Positions 46,232 to 56,189 of a stretch of 64,000 nt of DNA are shown piece by piece; position 1 is the first letter of the stretch; each line of letters starts with the position of its first letter. A program made the position numbers and the translations under genes. Origin of the DNA: an uncultured Psychromonas sp. (lineage in GTDB: Bacteria; Pseudomonadota; Gammaproteobacteria; Enterobacterales; Psychromonadaceae). The notes under the pieces are model-generated. The model had not been told where the DNA came from, searched no databases, and saw nothing but the letters and a program-made list of their open reading frames with translations. The stretch covers positions 1 through 64,000 of the forward strand of contig NZ_CANLFB010000002.1 of assembly GCF_947489755.1 (NCBI RefSeq), read 5' to 3'.

Positions 46232-47158
46232 CTAAATAGTCTCTAATACCAAATGTGTTTCTGAGGTTTTCTTTGCTTCATAAACACATTTATCTGCTAT
46301 TTTTAAAATCTCTTTAGGGCTTAATAAACTGATACTTTGGTTTTGAATATTAACGCCACCTATTGCTGATTGAATATGTAGTTTAATCCCTAAGTCCACT
46401 AGTGGTAATAAAAAGGCTTCTTTAATTCTGTCTACAAGTTTTAATAAGCTAGGTTTATCGGTGTTAGGTAATAGCATACAAAACTCATCACCACCTAGCC
46501 TCGCCAAGGTATCTGTTTCTCTTCTGACTTTATTAAGCTGTGAGACAAAATGCTTAAGTAATAAATCGCCCACCTCATGCCCATAATTATCGTTAACTGA
46601 TTTAAAAGCATTAAGGTCAAAGAATAACAATGAGAAAGCTTGTTTCTCTCGCTTAGCCTTCTTCAAAGCTTCCGACATTCTGTCATCAAACAAATAGCGA
46701 TTAGCCGCTCCTGTTAACGAATCATAGTGAGCGAGCCTTTTAAGTCTTTGCGTTAATTTATAGTCTTTTAATAAAGAGCAAATAGCGTGTTCTAAAGAGT
46801 GGATCGATAAGCTTGGTTTTACGATAGTATCAATAATAGCGAAAGCATTAATTTTGCTCATAGTATTGTTATAAGCTTCGGTAACCACTAATAATGGCAA
46901 TTCATGCTCAATAGAGGAAAAAGTCTGGCTAATTTTCGTGAAGTGTTTTGAATAGATTTTATCTTCAATAATCAGTAGTTGGTCGCTATCACTAATGACT
47001 TTTATATCTGAAATAGCATCAACAGCCACTTGGTTTATTGTTTCGATGATAAGGTTTGAAACTCGGATAGTTGAAGCTATCCAATAGAAAAAATCATTAT
47101 CATTAGTGACAACAATTAAATGTAAACGCTTATCTGCCATGGGCTGTTTTCTACTCAA
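46232..47158 (-). CDS. GGDEF diguanylate cyclase
   Basis: 308 residues. The N-terminal 130 residues look like a receiver-like fold (LHLIVVTNDNDFFY at strand 1, LLIIEDK, IDTIVKP with a switch-like Lys), but the acidic pocket is incomplete, so it may be a pseudo-receiver. The GGDEF domain (about 145-305) has LTGAANRYLFDDR, LLFFDLNAFKSVND and intact RLGGDEF, with an RETD I-site five residues upstream for product inhibition. It should make c-di-GMP. It is downstream of and colinear with the rimK operon but is separated from it by a terminator. Confidence 0.88.
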   Translation of the reverse strand: MSRKQPMADKRLHLIVVTNDNDFFYWIASTIRVSNLIIETINQVAVDAISDIKVISDSDQLLIIEDKIYSKHFTKISQTFSSIEHELPLLVVTEAYNNTMSKINAFAIIDTIVKPSLSIHSLEHAICSLLKDYKLTQRLKRLAHYDSLTGAANRYLFDDRMSEALKKAKREKQAFSLLFFDLNAFKSVNDNYGHEVGDLLLKHFVSQLNKVRRETDTLARLGGDEFCMLLPNTDKPSLLKLVDRIKEAFLLPLVDLGIKLHIQSAIGGVNIQNQSISLLSPKEILKIADKCVYEAKKTSETHLVLETI

Positions 47159-47334
47159 TAAAATGATTAAAGAATGCTTATTATGCAGGTTATCGTCATT
47201 ATAATCATGTTAATGTGCATTTTTATTCATGCATGTTTCTTATAAATATTGTTTATAGAGGTTACTCATAGGTGGCATATAAGCATTTTTATAATGGTTG
47301 TTTATCAATAAAAATGGTCGTTTCTCAATAAAAA

Positions 47335-47364
47335 AGAGGTTTATATAAATTAATATAAACCTCT
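47335..47364 (-). terminator. Terminator of the rimK operon
   Basis: A perfect 12-bp stem (AGAGGTTTATAT with complement), 6-nt loop, followed on the minus strand by TTTTTATTGAG. It is 42 bp after the protease stop. Just beyond it (47295-47335) are two 20-bp direct repeats with two mismatches ending CAATAAAAA. Confidence 0.88.
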
Positions 47365-47405
47365 CTGATCAGTCTTTGCTTTATTTTCTTCGTAGCAATA
47401 AACGT

Positions 47406-47837
47406 CTATTTCGCTAGAAATACCTTTGATGGGTCTACTAATAAACGCTTACCAATGGCTTCTCGTCCAAATAACATTAAATAGTTCATATCAGTACGGT
47501 CAGTTAAAGTGATCTCAATGGGCCACGTTTCTTTTCCTAAGGTCATCGCTGTTTCTATTACATAACGCTCTTCAGAGGTTCCGTTAGATGACTTTATTTT
47601 ACGAATATCACTGAGCACGGCTTTACATGAAATAAGCTTTTTCACGTTATGAATATCAGGGTGAATATCAAACTTCACCCAAGGTATACCAGACTCCATA
47701 TATTTCACTATATTATCAACATGTAACGACGATGTTTTAGCGCCGGTATCAACACGTACTTGCATATCTTTAATGCCTAGTTCTGGTAATGCAATCGACT
47801 CCAAGCGGCCAATAATCATTTTATCTTTAGATTGCAT
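47406..47837 (-). CDS. RimB-like retropepsin-type ATP-dependent zinc protease (DUF785)
   Basis: 143 residues. The family signature IGRLESIALPELGIKDMQVRVDTGAKTSSLHV contains the aspartyl-protease-like D-T-G triad, followed by YVIETAMTLGKETWPIEITLTDRTDMNYLMLFGREAIG. In other bacteria this protein sits beside RimK and affects glutamate-tail editing of ribosomal protein S6. It starts 2 bp after the aspartoacylase-like stop, last in a three-gene operon. Confidence 0.88.
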   Translation of the reverse strand: MQSKDKMIIGRLESIALPELGIKDMQVRVDTGAKTSSLHVDNIVKYMESGIPWVKFDIHPDIHNVKKLISCKAVLSDIRKIKSSNGTSEERYVIETAMTLGKETWPIEITLTDRTDMNYLMLFGREAIGKRLLVDPSKVFLAK

Positions 47838-47839
47838 TA

Positions 47840-48886
47840 TTACTTGTCTCCAATTATATGTTGAGGGTTATGCGCATCTTCAGGACGTAAGAAATCTTGT
47901 ACTGATTCAATGTGTTCATACACCGCTTCATCATCTTCTTTAAAGTAAGCAATATGGAACATTGCCTCGCCTTCTTGTACTAAAGGTATGTTTTGCTGAC
48001 CGATTAAAATACCCGATCTAGTTGCTTTAACAATCCCTAAAATCTCACCATAAGGGCTGCCAATTTCCGCAAGTTTATCGCCAATCGTGACACGGTCTCC
48101 TAATTCAACTAAATGCTTTACAACACCGCTTGCATTAGCGCGTAACCAACCACTGCTATTAGCAATATAAGGTTCTTTTAATTTTCGTTTAGAGGTAACT
48201 TTACGCATCATATTAAGGTGACGTAAAACATTCTCTATCCCTTTAATGCCAGCATGAATCGAAAAGTCATCAAAACGTAACGCCTCACCTGCTTCATACA
48301 GTAATACTTTAGTGCCATTATCTACAGCGGATTCACGTAAAGAGCCGTCCACAACATTTGAGTGCAAAATCACAGGCACGGCAAATACTTGTGCTAGTTC
48401 TTTGGTTTCAGCATCGTTCATATCACCACGAATTTGAGGCAAGTTAGAACGATGAATAGCTCCCGTATGTAAATCAATACCGTAATCACAATGTTTAACA
48501 ATTTGTGTTAAGAATATATGTGCAACACGCGCGGCTAATGATCCTTTTGCCGAACCTGGAAAGCAGCGATTTAAATCGCGGCGATCTGGCATGTAACGAC
48601 TTTGGTTCACTACACCGTAAACATTGACCATGGGTACCGCGATTACGGTACCTCTAATAATTTTAAAGTTAGGTTTATTAATTAAACGTCTAATGATTTC
48701 AATACCGTTTAATTCATCACCGTGTACTGCCGCACTAATAAAAATGGTGGGGCCATCTTTTGTGCCGCGAATAATTTGTACCGGTAATGAAACATCTGCA
48801 TCGGTATATAACTTTGCTACAGGCAACTCAATTTTGCACTGAGTACCCGGTAAAATGTCAAAATCGCCTATGCGTAATGTTTTCAT
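47840..48886 (-). CDS. Succinylglutamate desuccinylase/aspartoacylase family hydrolase
   Basis: 348 residues. Zn-binding residues are visible in SAAVHGDELNGIEIIRRL (His, Glu) and the later His in IDLHTGAIHRSNLPQIRGD. The C-terminal third carries a beta-barrel with GVVKHLVELGDRVTIGDKLAEI. I chose ATG 48886 (MKTLRIGDFDILPG) because AAGGA lies 9 nt upstream; the longer frame runs into rimK. It probably removes or edits amide-linked glutamate products of RimK, but the reaction is not established by sequence. Confidence 0.85.
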   Translation of the reverse strand: MKTLRIGDFDILPGTQCKIELPVAKLYTDADVSLPVQIIRGTKDGPTIFISAAVHGDELNGIEIIRRLINKPNFKIIRGTVIAVPMVNVYGVVNQSRYMPDRRDLNRCFPGSAKGSLAARVAHIFLTQIVKHCDYGIDLHTGAIHRSNLPQIRGDMNDAETKELAQVFAVPVILHSNVVDGSLRESAVDNGTKVLLYEAGEALRFDDFSIHAGIKGIENVLRHLNMMRKVTSKRKLKEPYIANSSGWLRANASGVVKHLVELGDRVTIGDKLAEIGSPYGEILGIVKATRSGILIGQQNIPLVQEGEAMFHIAYFKEDDEAVYEHIESVQDFLRPEDAHNPQHIIGDK

Positions 48887-48890
48887 GTAT

Positions 48891-49796
48891 TTATCCTTTA
48901 CCACGTGTTTTATTAGTGATTGTTTTTGGTCTTTTTTCAATAAAATCAAATACCATTCCAGCAATATCCATACCTGTTGCTTTCTCAATACCTTCAAGGC
49001 CTGGTGATGAATTTACTTCCATGACCATTGGGCCATTTTCTGAGCGTAATAAGTCAACACCACAGAAATTTAAGCCCATTATTTTAGCTGCATTAACCGC
49101 TGTTTCACGTTCTTCTTTGGTTAATTTAACCACAACAGCTGAACCGCCACGGTGTAAATTAGAGCGGAATTCACCTTCTGCACCTTGACGTTTCATCGCA
49201 GCCACAACACGGCCGCCGATCACTAAACAACGGATATCTGCACCGCCAGCTTCTTTGATGAACTCTTGCACTAAAATATTTGCTTTTAAACCCATGAAGG
49301 CTTCAATGATACTTTCAGCTGCTTTAGCGGTATCAGCAAGTACTACGCCGATGCCTTGTGTCCCTTCAAGTAACTTGATAACTACGGGGGCACCACCTAC
49401 ATTTTTAATTAAATCTTTAATGTTATCTGGTTTATTTGCAAAGCCAGTACGTGGCATACCAATACCTTTACGAGACAATAATTGCATTGAGCGTAACTTG
49501 TCACGTGAACGGCTAATAGCAACAGATTCATTGATATTAAAAGTACCCATCATTTCAAATTGACGCGCGACCGCGGTGCCATAGAAAGTAACTGACGCAC
49601 CAATACGTGGAATAATCGCATCGTATTGTGGTAATTCTTCACCGTGGTAACGAACAGTAGGGCGGCTGCTTGTGATGTCCATATAACAATGTAATGTATC
49701 GATAATGTCGACTTCATGACCTTGTGCTTCGCCCGCTTCTTTTAAACGACGAGTAGAATATAGCTTCGGGTTTCTAGATAAGATTGCAATTTTCAT
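48891..49796 (-). CDS. rimK: RimK, ribosomal protein S6 glutamate ligase (ATP-grasp)
   Basis: 301 residues, colinear with E. coli RimK: start [36 protein letters not shown]-like [38 protein letters not shown] (ATP loop), [10 protein letters not shown] and [15 protein letters not shown] (metal and ATP site). It adds glutamates to the C-terminus of S6 in the cytoplasm. ATG 49796 is preferred to a TTG at 49799. It is first in the operon with the aspartoacylase-like and protease genes. RimK in pseudomonads is reported to be modulated by c-di-GMP, and a cyclase gene lies two genes downstream. Confidence 0.94.
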   Translation of the reverse strand: MKIAILSRNPKLYSTRRLKEAGEAQGHEVDIIDTLHCYMDITSSRPTVRYHGEELPQYDAIIPRIGASVTFYGTAVARQFEMMGTFNINESVAISRSRDKLRSMQLLSRKGIGMPRTGFANKPDNIKDLIKNVGGAPVVIKLLEGTQGIGVVLADTAKAAESIIEAFMGLKANILVQEFIKEAGGADIRCLVIGGRVVAAMKRQGAEGEFRSNLHRGGSAVVVKLTKEERETAVNAAKIMGLNFCGVDLLRSENGPMVMEVNSSPGLEGIEKATGMDIAGMVFDFIEKRPKTITNKTRGKG

Positions 49797-50044
49797 CAAT
49801 ATAATTCCTGTGTAAGTATCACTAATATGGGGCGACGAAAACCATCAAGGCAACTATCGCAAATACCGAAAAACCTGAGTTTAATAAAGACTTATGCAAC
49901 AAAGTACACCTGCTATATTCACTGTTATAAGTGTTTTTAATCTGAACTCAAATTAAGTGCGTGGAGTGTATAAACAAAACGCTATATAATAAAATTAATT
50001 GTTTTATGGTCTTTGATTAAAATTTTTGATTAGTGGGTAAGTGC

Positions 50045-50893
50045 ATGAAAATAGAGTTATTAAAAACCTTTTTAGAAGTAAGCCGTTCATTACATTTTCG
50101 TATTGCTTCAGAAAATCTATTTATTACTCAATCTGCAGTGAGTGCGCGTATTAAGTTATTGGAAGAAGACTTAGGTGTATTGTTATTTGACCGCAGTAAA
50201 AAACACTTAAAGTTAACGCCAGAAGGGCACCGCTTGATTAAGCATGCTAATGAATTAATCTTTATGTGGCAAAAAACCAAACAAGATGTTGGCATAACAG
50301 CACAACATTCAATGCAATTAGTAGTGGGGGCGACAAGTACCATTTGGGATATCGTTCTGCAAAACTGGCTACATAAAATCCATCTTAATGTCGAAGATGT
50401 TAGTTTATTAACCAGTACTTATAGTGCACCAGAGTTAAGAAAAAGTTTGTTGAACCGCGTTATTGATATCGCTTTTTTGTTTGATCCGACTTTTGTGGGT
50501 GAAATTGTGTCGGAAAAAGTTGCCACAGTCCCTTTACATCTAGTCACCACTAACCCTGACCATGTTGATAGTTCTGCTGCGTTAACAGACTTTATTATGG
50601 TGGATTATGGGGAATCGATTACTGCACAGTATTTGAGAGAGTTTCAAGATGCACCTGAAGCTAAACATTTTATGAGCCAGCCTAGAATTGCACTTAACTT
50701 CATTTTAGATGCTGGTGGGGCTGCTTATTTACCACGACAAATTACCTTTGAATACCTTAAAAGCAATCAGCTTTTTCTTGTTGATGAAGCACCTGTATTT
50801 AAGCGTGAAATTTATGCAAGTTATCTTGCGAAGAATCAAAAAATTGACATGATCGAGCAAGTTTTACAGCTTTTTCCACATGTAAGAACCTAG
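50045..50893 (+). CDS. hdfR: LysR-family regulator, HdfR-like
   Basis: 282 residues. The N-terminal wHTH [36 protein letters not shown] matches HdfR closely (E. coli begins [36 protein letters not shown]). A LysR substrate domain follows. HdfR represses flhDC in E. coli and affects glutamate metabolism genes. I chose ATG 50045; an upstream in-frame GTG (50033) would add four residues. Divergent from rimK. Confidence 0.85.
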   Translation: [282 protein letters not shown]

Positions 50894-50956
50894 CCTATAA
50901 CAGCTCTACTATTGTTCATCACTTAGCTTTATTTAATCGCTAAATAGTATGAAAAA

Positions 50957-51030
50957 AGCCCTAACATCAGTCTCTTTTATAACGCTTAATTTAATCAACT
51001 AAGTGTTATGTGAGGTGATATTAGGGCTTC
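50957..51030. terminator. Large hairpin between convergent hdfR and mgtE
   Basis: Outer stem AAGCCCTAACATCA (50957-50970) pairs with 51017-51030 with one G-U, and an inner stem ATAACGCTTA (50980-50989) pairs with 51001-51010 with one G-U, enclosing an AT-rich loop. A-run on the left side. Probably a shared bidirectional terminator. Confidence 0.75.
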
Positions 51031-51061
51031 TAAAATTCTTTAAAGGTTTTTTATCGTTTTT

Positions 51062-52408
51062 CTATAGCAGTAATAAACTACCTAACCCTAAGAACACAAT
51101 AAATCCGAAAATATCCGTTACCGTGGTTAATACCACTGAACCAGATAAAGCAGGATCAATATTAAATTTACTTAACATCCAAGGAACCCATACGCCCGAT
51201 AGTGAAGCGATAAGGATGTTGCCTAAGATAGAAATAAAGATAGTCAGTGAGAGTAGTGGATTATCAAACCAAATAAAGGTGATTGCACCGATTACAATGG
51301 CCCATAACACGCCGTTAATCGCGCCGACTTTAAGCTCTTTTGCAATAATATCTTTTTTGTTGGCATCATTGATTTGCCCTAATGCTAACCCTCGAATAAT
51401 TAAAGTAATCGTCTGGCTGCCTGATATGCCGCCCATTGATGCAACGACTGGCATTAAGACCGCTAATGCCACAACTTGTTGGATAGTCGCTTCAAACAAA
51501 CCAATAAACCATGAGGCTAAAAAAGCAGTAACTAAGTTAATACCTAACCAAACTGCACGGTTTTTAGAGCTTTGCCATACATTACCAAATAGATCTTCTT
51601 CTTCCACTAAACCTGCTGCTTGAATTAATTGTGTTTCAGCGATTTGTTCTCTGTAACGATAGGCTGTCGGTAAGTCTAAACGGCCTGTTAAGCAGCGATT
51701 TTCATCGATAACGGGTAATGCAGACGTATCTGAATCAATTAATTTATCTGATGCAATCGCAATATCATCATTGCTAGAAATGTATTCAATATCAGTATTA
51801 ATAAAGCTTTCATATTGTTCTTCATTCTCTGCTTTAAAGACCGCATTAAGGGCTATTTCGCCAATCAAAACGGCATTATCGTCGACAATATAAATAACAT
51901 CAGTAAAGGTAGGTAAGTTTTTGCTACATACCTTTTTAACGGCTGAAAGTTTCAATTGCTGTGGGATTTGAACTTCCGTAAAGTTTTGCCAATGGCCTAC
52001 TTCATCTAATGCATAATCACAGGACTTTTTATAAAGACTACGCTGTTTCGCTGTCATTTTACTAACAGCGTAATCGATAAATCGATCATTTAAACTTTCA
52101 GATAGTTCTAATAAATCAACCGCGTCTAATTTTGTTAAAAGTGGGAAGCAAAGCTCGTCATCACAAGCATTTAATATTAATTCCCTAGACTCAGGTTTCA
52201 TCTCAATGAACACATTTTGTTGTGTTTCATCAGTGAACGTCGCCCATATACTCATTCTGAGTTTGATAGGAAATGATTCTAATAAAACAGAAATTTGTTC
52301 GTCGGATAATTCTTGTTCTACTTCGAGGATGACTTCTTTAATATCCGTTTCGTTTTCAAAGTAGTTATTAATTTTTTCAATATAATCGGGTAATAATTCT
52401 AATGACAT
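51062..52408 (-). CDS. mgtE: MgtE-family magnesium transporter
   Basis: 448 residues. A cytosolic MgtE_N superhelical domain (about 20-135), a CBS pair (about 140-260, with DVIYIVDDNAVLIGEIALNAV and SDTSALPVIDENRCLTGRLDL), a connecting helix and five membrane helices (about 290-448) with AVLMPVVASMGGISGSQTITLIIRGLALGQ, the conserved TM motif near the pore. It carries Mg2+ across the inner membrane and is gated by Mg2+ binding in the cytosolic part. Together with the CorA-type gene at 55047 the region has two Mg2+ systems. Confidence 0.93.
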   Translation of the reverse strand: MSLELLPDYIEKINNYFENETDIKEVILEVEQELSDEQISVLLESFPIKLRMSIWATFTDETQQNVFIEMKPESRELILNACDDELCFPLLTKLDAVDLLELSESLNDRFIDYAVSKMTAKQRSLYKKSCDYALDEVGHWQNFTEVQIPQQLKLSAVKKVCSKNLPTFTDVIYIVDDNAVLIGEIALNAVFKAENEEQYESFINTDIEYISSNDDIAIASDKLIDSDTSALPVIDENRCLTGRLDLPTAYRYREQIAETQLIQAAGLVEEEDLFGNVWQSSKNRAVWLGINLVTAFLASWFIGLFEATIQQVVALAVLMPVVASMGGISGSQTITLIIRGLALGQINDANKKDIIAKELKVGAINGVLWAIVIGAITFIWFDNPLLSLTIFISILGNILIASLSGVWVPWMLSKFNIDPALSGSVVLTTVTDIFGFIVFLGLGSLLLL

Positions 52409-52490
52409 AAACCCTCCTTTTTATTGTTTGGGGCTTTTAATTCAGACTATAACGTAGTCATTTATATTGATTGGTCAGGACACGGTTACA

Positions 52491-53351
52491 TTAATTATTT
52501 TGTTTTATCAGTTGCTGTTGTTCAAACCACAGCCTCATAAAATCACCTGTTAAACACTGCTCAATTTCTAATGCACGCTCAGTGGGACAGAAAATAGTAA
52601 AGATGAGTTGTGTATCGCCAATGTCAGAAGTGGCAACCTGTATGTGCGGCTCTGGGCCTGCAATATGAACATCTAAGCGATTTTCAATGAGCTGGTTGTA
52701 GCGGATTGCAACGTCATTAAAGTCGGCGCAATAACCGTGTGCTTTTTCATATAACTCATCTAAAAAAATAAACGGATTAACACTGCCATCTCGTGTGATA
52801 GTGAAGTGGTGCATGGCATAACGTTTTAAGAAGTTTAAGTTTTTAATCGACGACGTAATTAACTTACTGTTAGGAACATAAAGCGTTTTCCCAGTGTATT
52901 CGTAGGAATCAATATTAACTTCTAATAAGGTGAGTTTTGCCCAATCAATTGAATGTACTTCACCATAATAATCACCGACTTGTATCCAATCACCGATACG
53001 AAAAGGGCGGCTAGATACAATATATAAAAATCCGATAAAGCATTGAATAAACTCTCTCGTTGCAATCACAATCGCCACGACAAAAGCGGCAATAGAGATG
53101 GCAAACTCATGGAATTCATCTGCCCAAATATTAAAAATACCAATCAAAATTAAGATAGTGATGGTGTTATTTACAATATTCATTTTTAAGCGTTTATTCG
53201 ATTTACCTTTTTGTTGCAGTAATTTTAAAATATAAATTTTACTGCTCATTAACACTAAAATAAGGGCGATAGTTAAGACACTATTACTGTGGATCAGCGC
53301 TTGAAAAAAGGCATTTGTACTTAAATCGATTGATGATATTTTTTCAAACAT
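52491..53351 (-). CDS. MscS-family mechanosensitive ion channel
   Basis: 286 residues with three to four N-terminal membrane helices, the pore-lining TM3 (IVIATREFIQCFIGFLYIVSSRPFRIGDWIQVGDYYGEV, residues about 95-135) and a cytoplasmic beta/alpha domain. It resembles YnaI/YbdG-type and 'mechanosensitive ion channel domain' proteins more than canonical MscS, given the differing pore sequence. It should release solutes on hypoosmotic shock. Same strand as the other MscS homologue, with a 195-bp gap. Confidence 0.87.
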   Translation of the reverse strand: MFEKISSIDLSTNAFFQALIHSNSVLTIALILVLMSSKIYILKLLQQKGKSNKRLKMNIVNNTITILILIGIFNIWADEFHEFAISIAAFVVAIVIATREFIQCFIGFLYIVSSRPFRIGDWIQVGDYYGEVHSIDWAKLTLLEVNIDSYEYTGKTLYVPNSKLITSSIKNLNFLKRYAMHHFTITRDGSVNPFIFLDELYEKAHGYCADFNDVAIRYNQLIENRLDVHIAGPEPHIQVATSDIGDTQLIFTIFCPTERALEIEQCLTGDFMRLWFEQQQLIKQNN

Positions 53352-53546
53352 AATGGGGTATCCGCTTAAATTTTCTATTATTTTTTATCTAACTGTTTTT
53401 TATTTTTCTAATTTTAACAATAACTTACTTTATTACTACTGCTAGTTACTTATATCGTTACATGCGTTCACAGATGAATCGTAGTGTAAGGGGCATTAAA
53501 TAGAGTGTTAAGACTCGGTTATTAACCCAAAGTTGCTTTTTACTTT

Positions 53547-54404
53547 TTATTTATTAATAGTTAATGAACCATCTATATGCAGGTCTCTTTGTGGATAAGC
53601 AACAACAATATTATGTTCTTCAAACAACTCTTCAAGACGAAAACGAATATTACTACGCATTACCCTTAAACCACCTTCAGCGTTAGAGTCTAACCAAAAG
53701 GTGACTTCAAACATCAGTGCATTATCACCAAAATCTTCAAAAGTAACCACAGGCGCAGGGCTTTCTACTATTCTTTTCTGATCTGTTGTTGCTTGCATAA
53801 TAAGTTCAGCTACTTTTTTAGCGGGAGAGCCATAAGCAACACCGACAGTGACGGATGTCCTGACTAAACTATCAATTAATGTCCAGTTAACGACGGTATT
53901 TTCTAATAATTTACTATTCGGAATAAGCAAATGAACACCATCGACACGGCGGATACGTGTTGAACGTGTATTAATTTCTTCAACGACACCTTTTGCTGAT
54001 TCTACTTCTAAAAAATCACCGATGCGTATTGGACGTTCCCACATTAAAATCCAACCACTGATGAAGTTGTTAATAATGTTTTGCGCACCAAACCCCACAC
54101 CAATCGCTATTGCACCCGATAAAAAGGCAAATGCAGTAATCGGCACGTTAATCAATTCTAATGTTGTGACTAATAGGATAGCCATCGCTATCACATAAAA
54201 AACACGTAGCAATAAGTGAACGACATTAGGGTCGACTTTTTTAGAAATTAGGCGTTTGGTAATTAATTTAGCCACCCATCGCGTTAAGAGAATACCTATT
54301 AATATAACTGCAGGGATGAGTAATATATGGGACAAGGTAATCGCTTGGCCTGAGATGGTAATGAGTTTGTAAGATAGTATTTCGTTAATTTGTGATAAGT
54401 CCAT
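53547..54404 (-). CDS. MscS-family mechanosensitive ion channel
   Basis: 285 residues. TM3 region AFAFLSGAIAIGVGFGAQNIINNFISGWILMWERPIRIGDFLEVE is canonical (Gly/Ala-packed pore helix), followed by GVVEEINTRSTRIRRVDGVHLLIPNSKLLENTVVNW and a C-terminal alpha/beta vestibule. I chose ATG 54404 (MDLSQINEIL), which has AAGGA 7 nt upstream; the longer frame has no ribosome site. A second osmotic safety valve next to the channel at 52491. Confidence 0.9.
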   Translation of the reverse strand: MDLSQINEILSYKLITISGQAITLSHILLIPAVILIGILLTRWVAKLITKRLISKKVDPNVVHLLLRVFYVIAMAILLVTTLELINVPITAFAFLSGAIAIGVGFGAQNIINNFISGWILMWERPIRIGDFLEVESAKGVVEEINTRSTRIRRVDGVHLLIPNSKLLENTVVNWTLIDSLVRTSVTVGVAYGSPAKKVAELIMQATTDQKRIVESPAPVVTFEDFGDNALMFEVTFWLDSNAEGGLRVMRSNIRFRLEELFEEHNIVVAYPQRDLHIDGSLTINK

Positions 54405-55046
54405 GTAATGTTCCTTTAAGCTCTTTTTATTCGTCAACAAGTTAATTGTATTAGTTTGCGGAAGCCTTCGTTATTTTGGGAGTATTGAACAGTGCTTTAA
54501 AGCTTGCTACCTCATTGTTGCTGATACGAATATTGGTACTGTTACTGATATTGTTATATTAGCTTATAAGTCGTTAATATCTGCTTTTATTGGTTCGAGG
54601 TGTTAACTCAAAAAGGTAATCGATATGTGATGGCTTGTTATACATGTTTATTTCTTCATATCAATATCAATGAGTGTGGTTAACAAAAAATTAGAAGTAT
54701 TACGCAGTTATATTCCTTTGCTGGATTTCACTTCAAGCTGTCACCTGATCAGCGAAAATAAGGCTATATTTAAACCTGACAAGAGAGTTGATTGTAAAAT
54801 ACATAATACAATGGCTATCTAAATAATGATGTCTAGTGACATATTTCAACGAATAATTGTTATAAATTTGGAATAAAGTCTATAACCTTTACTGAAACAA
54901 AAAAATTTATATTTATCGGCTATGCAAAGGTCATAAAAAGGCATTTTAAAAGATAAGTAAAAGATATTAAAAGGTGACTAACAGCCAAAGGTAGATCACT
55001 ATACGCCGCGTATTAAGCACTATTTTAATCATAGAAAGAGAAAGTT
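54405..55046. other. Divergent gap, MscS to CorA-type gene
   Basis: About 640 bp, no gene accepted. One 50-codon plus-strand frame, 54670-54822 (starts MSVVNKKLEVLRSYIPLLDF), has plausible composition but lacks a ribosome site and is listed only as a doubtful small ORF. No clear promoter or repeat stands out. Confidence 0.4.
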
Positions 55047-56015
55047 ATGATCAGATGTATGTTATTAAAGTCAGATAAGACATGTACTTATGGTGATGAA
55101 TCATTAATTGAGATGTGGAAACAAAACCCAAGTGATTCGCTATGGGTCGATTTTGATTCTCATGATCAGCCTGAAGAACTCAAGTTATTGAAAAGTTTGG
55201 GTTGTCATTCATTAGCAATAAGTGATGCGCAACGCGATCGTCATCCCCCAAAAATTGAATTATTTGATAACTATATCTTTATGCTTTATCGCGGTATTTA
55301 TCATCCTGGTGATGATCTCGTGTTTGATCATTTACAGATCGCGATGTTTGTTGGGACTAATATTGTGATTACATCGCATGCTAAAAAATCAATTTCTATT
55401 GATAAGTTATTCAGTGAAGAAGGTGAAAAGTATTTAGTAAAAAGCCCTATTACATTAGCCTTAAGAGTTTTTCATTATAGCTGTGGTATTTATTTACAAA
55501 AGCTCTTTGAATTTGAAGAAAAATTAGAATCAATTGAAGATCAATTTCAAATGGGTGGGGATGATAAAATGATGCAAGAAATTACCTTGTATCGTTCACG
55601 ATTAACCAAACTAAAACGTACCTTTAACTACCACAGTAATATTGGCAGCGAGTTGAAGATTCTAGTCACAGATGAAACGCCTATTATTAATCAAGCAGAT
55701 CTTCATACGGTGACTGACGTGCATGAACGTATTGAACGTTTATTGAGTTTGTCACAGATGCATTATGATATTTGTAGTGATTTAGTGAATGGTTATTTAT
55801 CTGTTGCCTCACATCAGCTGAATGCCACGATGCGAGTATTGACGGTGATCACTGCGATCTTCATTCCATTAGGTTTTTTAGCGGGACTGTACGGCATGAA
55901 CTTCGAGTATATTCCTGAGCTAAAAGTCGCTAATGGCTATTATTATCTATTGAGTTTTATGGGCTTCATTTCAATAAGCTTAGTGATGTTGTTTAAGAAA
56001 AAACGTTGGCTATAA
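55047..56015 (+). CDS. CorA-family divalent cation transporter
   Basis: 322 residues. A large N-terminal cytoplasmic domain (about 1-255) is followed by two C-terminal helices, the first ending in the family's selectivity motif YGMN (GLYGMNFEYIPEL near residue 287) and a basic tail KKKRWL. It should pass Mg2+ (or Co2+/Zn2+ in ZntB-type members). The outer loop after GMN is MNFEYIPELKVANG. AGAGAAAG ribosome site. Monocistronic. Confidence 0.9.
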   Translation: MIRCMLLKSDKTCTYGDESLIEMWKQNPSDSLWVDFDSHDQPEELKLLKSLGCHSLAISDAQRDRHPPKIELFDNYIFMLYRGIYHPGDDLVFDHLQIAMFVGTNIVITSHAKKSISIDKLFSEEGEKYLVKSPITLALRVFHYSCGIYLQKLFEFEEKLESIEDQFQMGGDDKMMQEITLYRSRLTKLKRTFNYHSNIGSELKILVTDETPIINQADLHTVTDVHERIERLLSLSQMHYDICSDLVNGYLSVASHQLNATMRVLTVITAIFIPLGFLAGLYGMNFEYIPELKVANGYYYLLSFMGFISISLVMLFKKKRWL

Positions 56016-56189
56016 GCGTATTGTTAGCATCGGTGATGACGTCTAGGTTTAATGAGTTGTTTGGCTAGGTGCTTTATTCGTTCAGAAAAGATAAGAGTAG
56101 ATGTATTTAATCATCTACTCTTTACTATCAAGACACTTTTGTGTTTGTTCATAATATTCGATTAACCCTTTCCTATATGGATTTATATA

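Noticed and set aside
51003-51623. Plus-strand 206-codon frame
   Set aside because: Antisense to mgtE, which has full domain support; the frame's composition is a complement artefact.
54670-54822. Small plus-strand ORF of 50 codons
   Set aside because: No ribosome binding site or recognisable motif; kept only as a remark in the gap entry.
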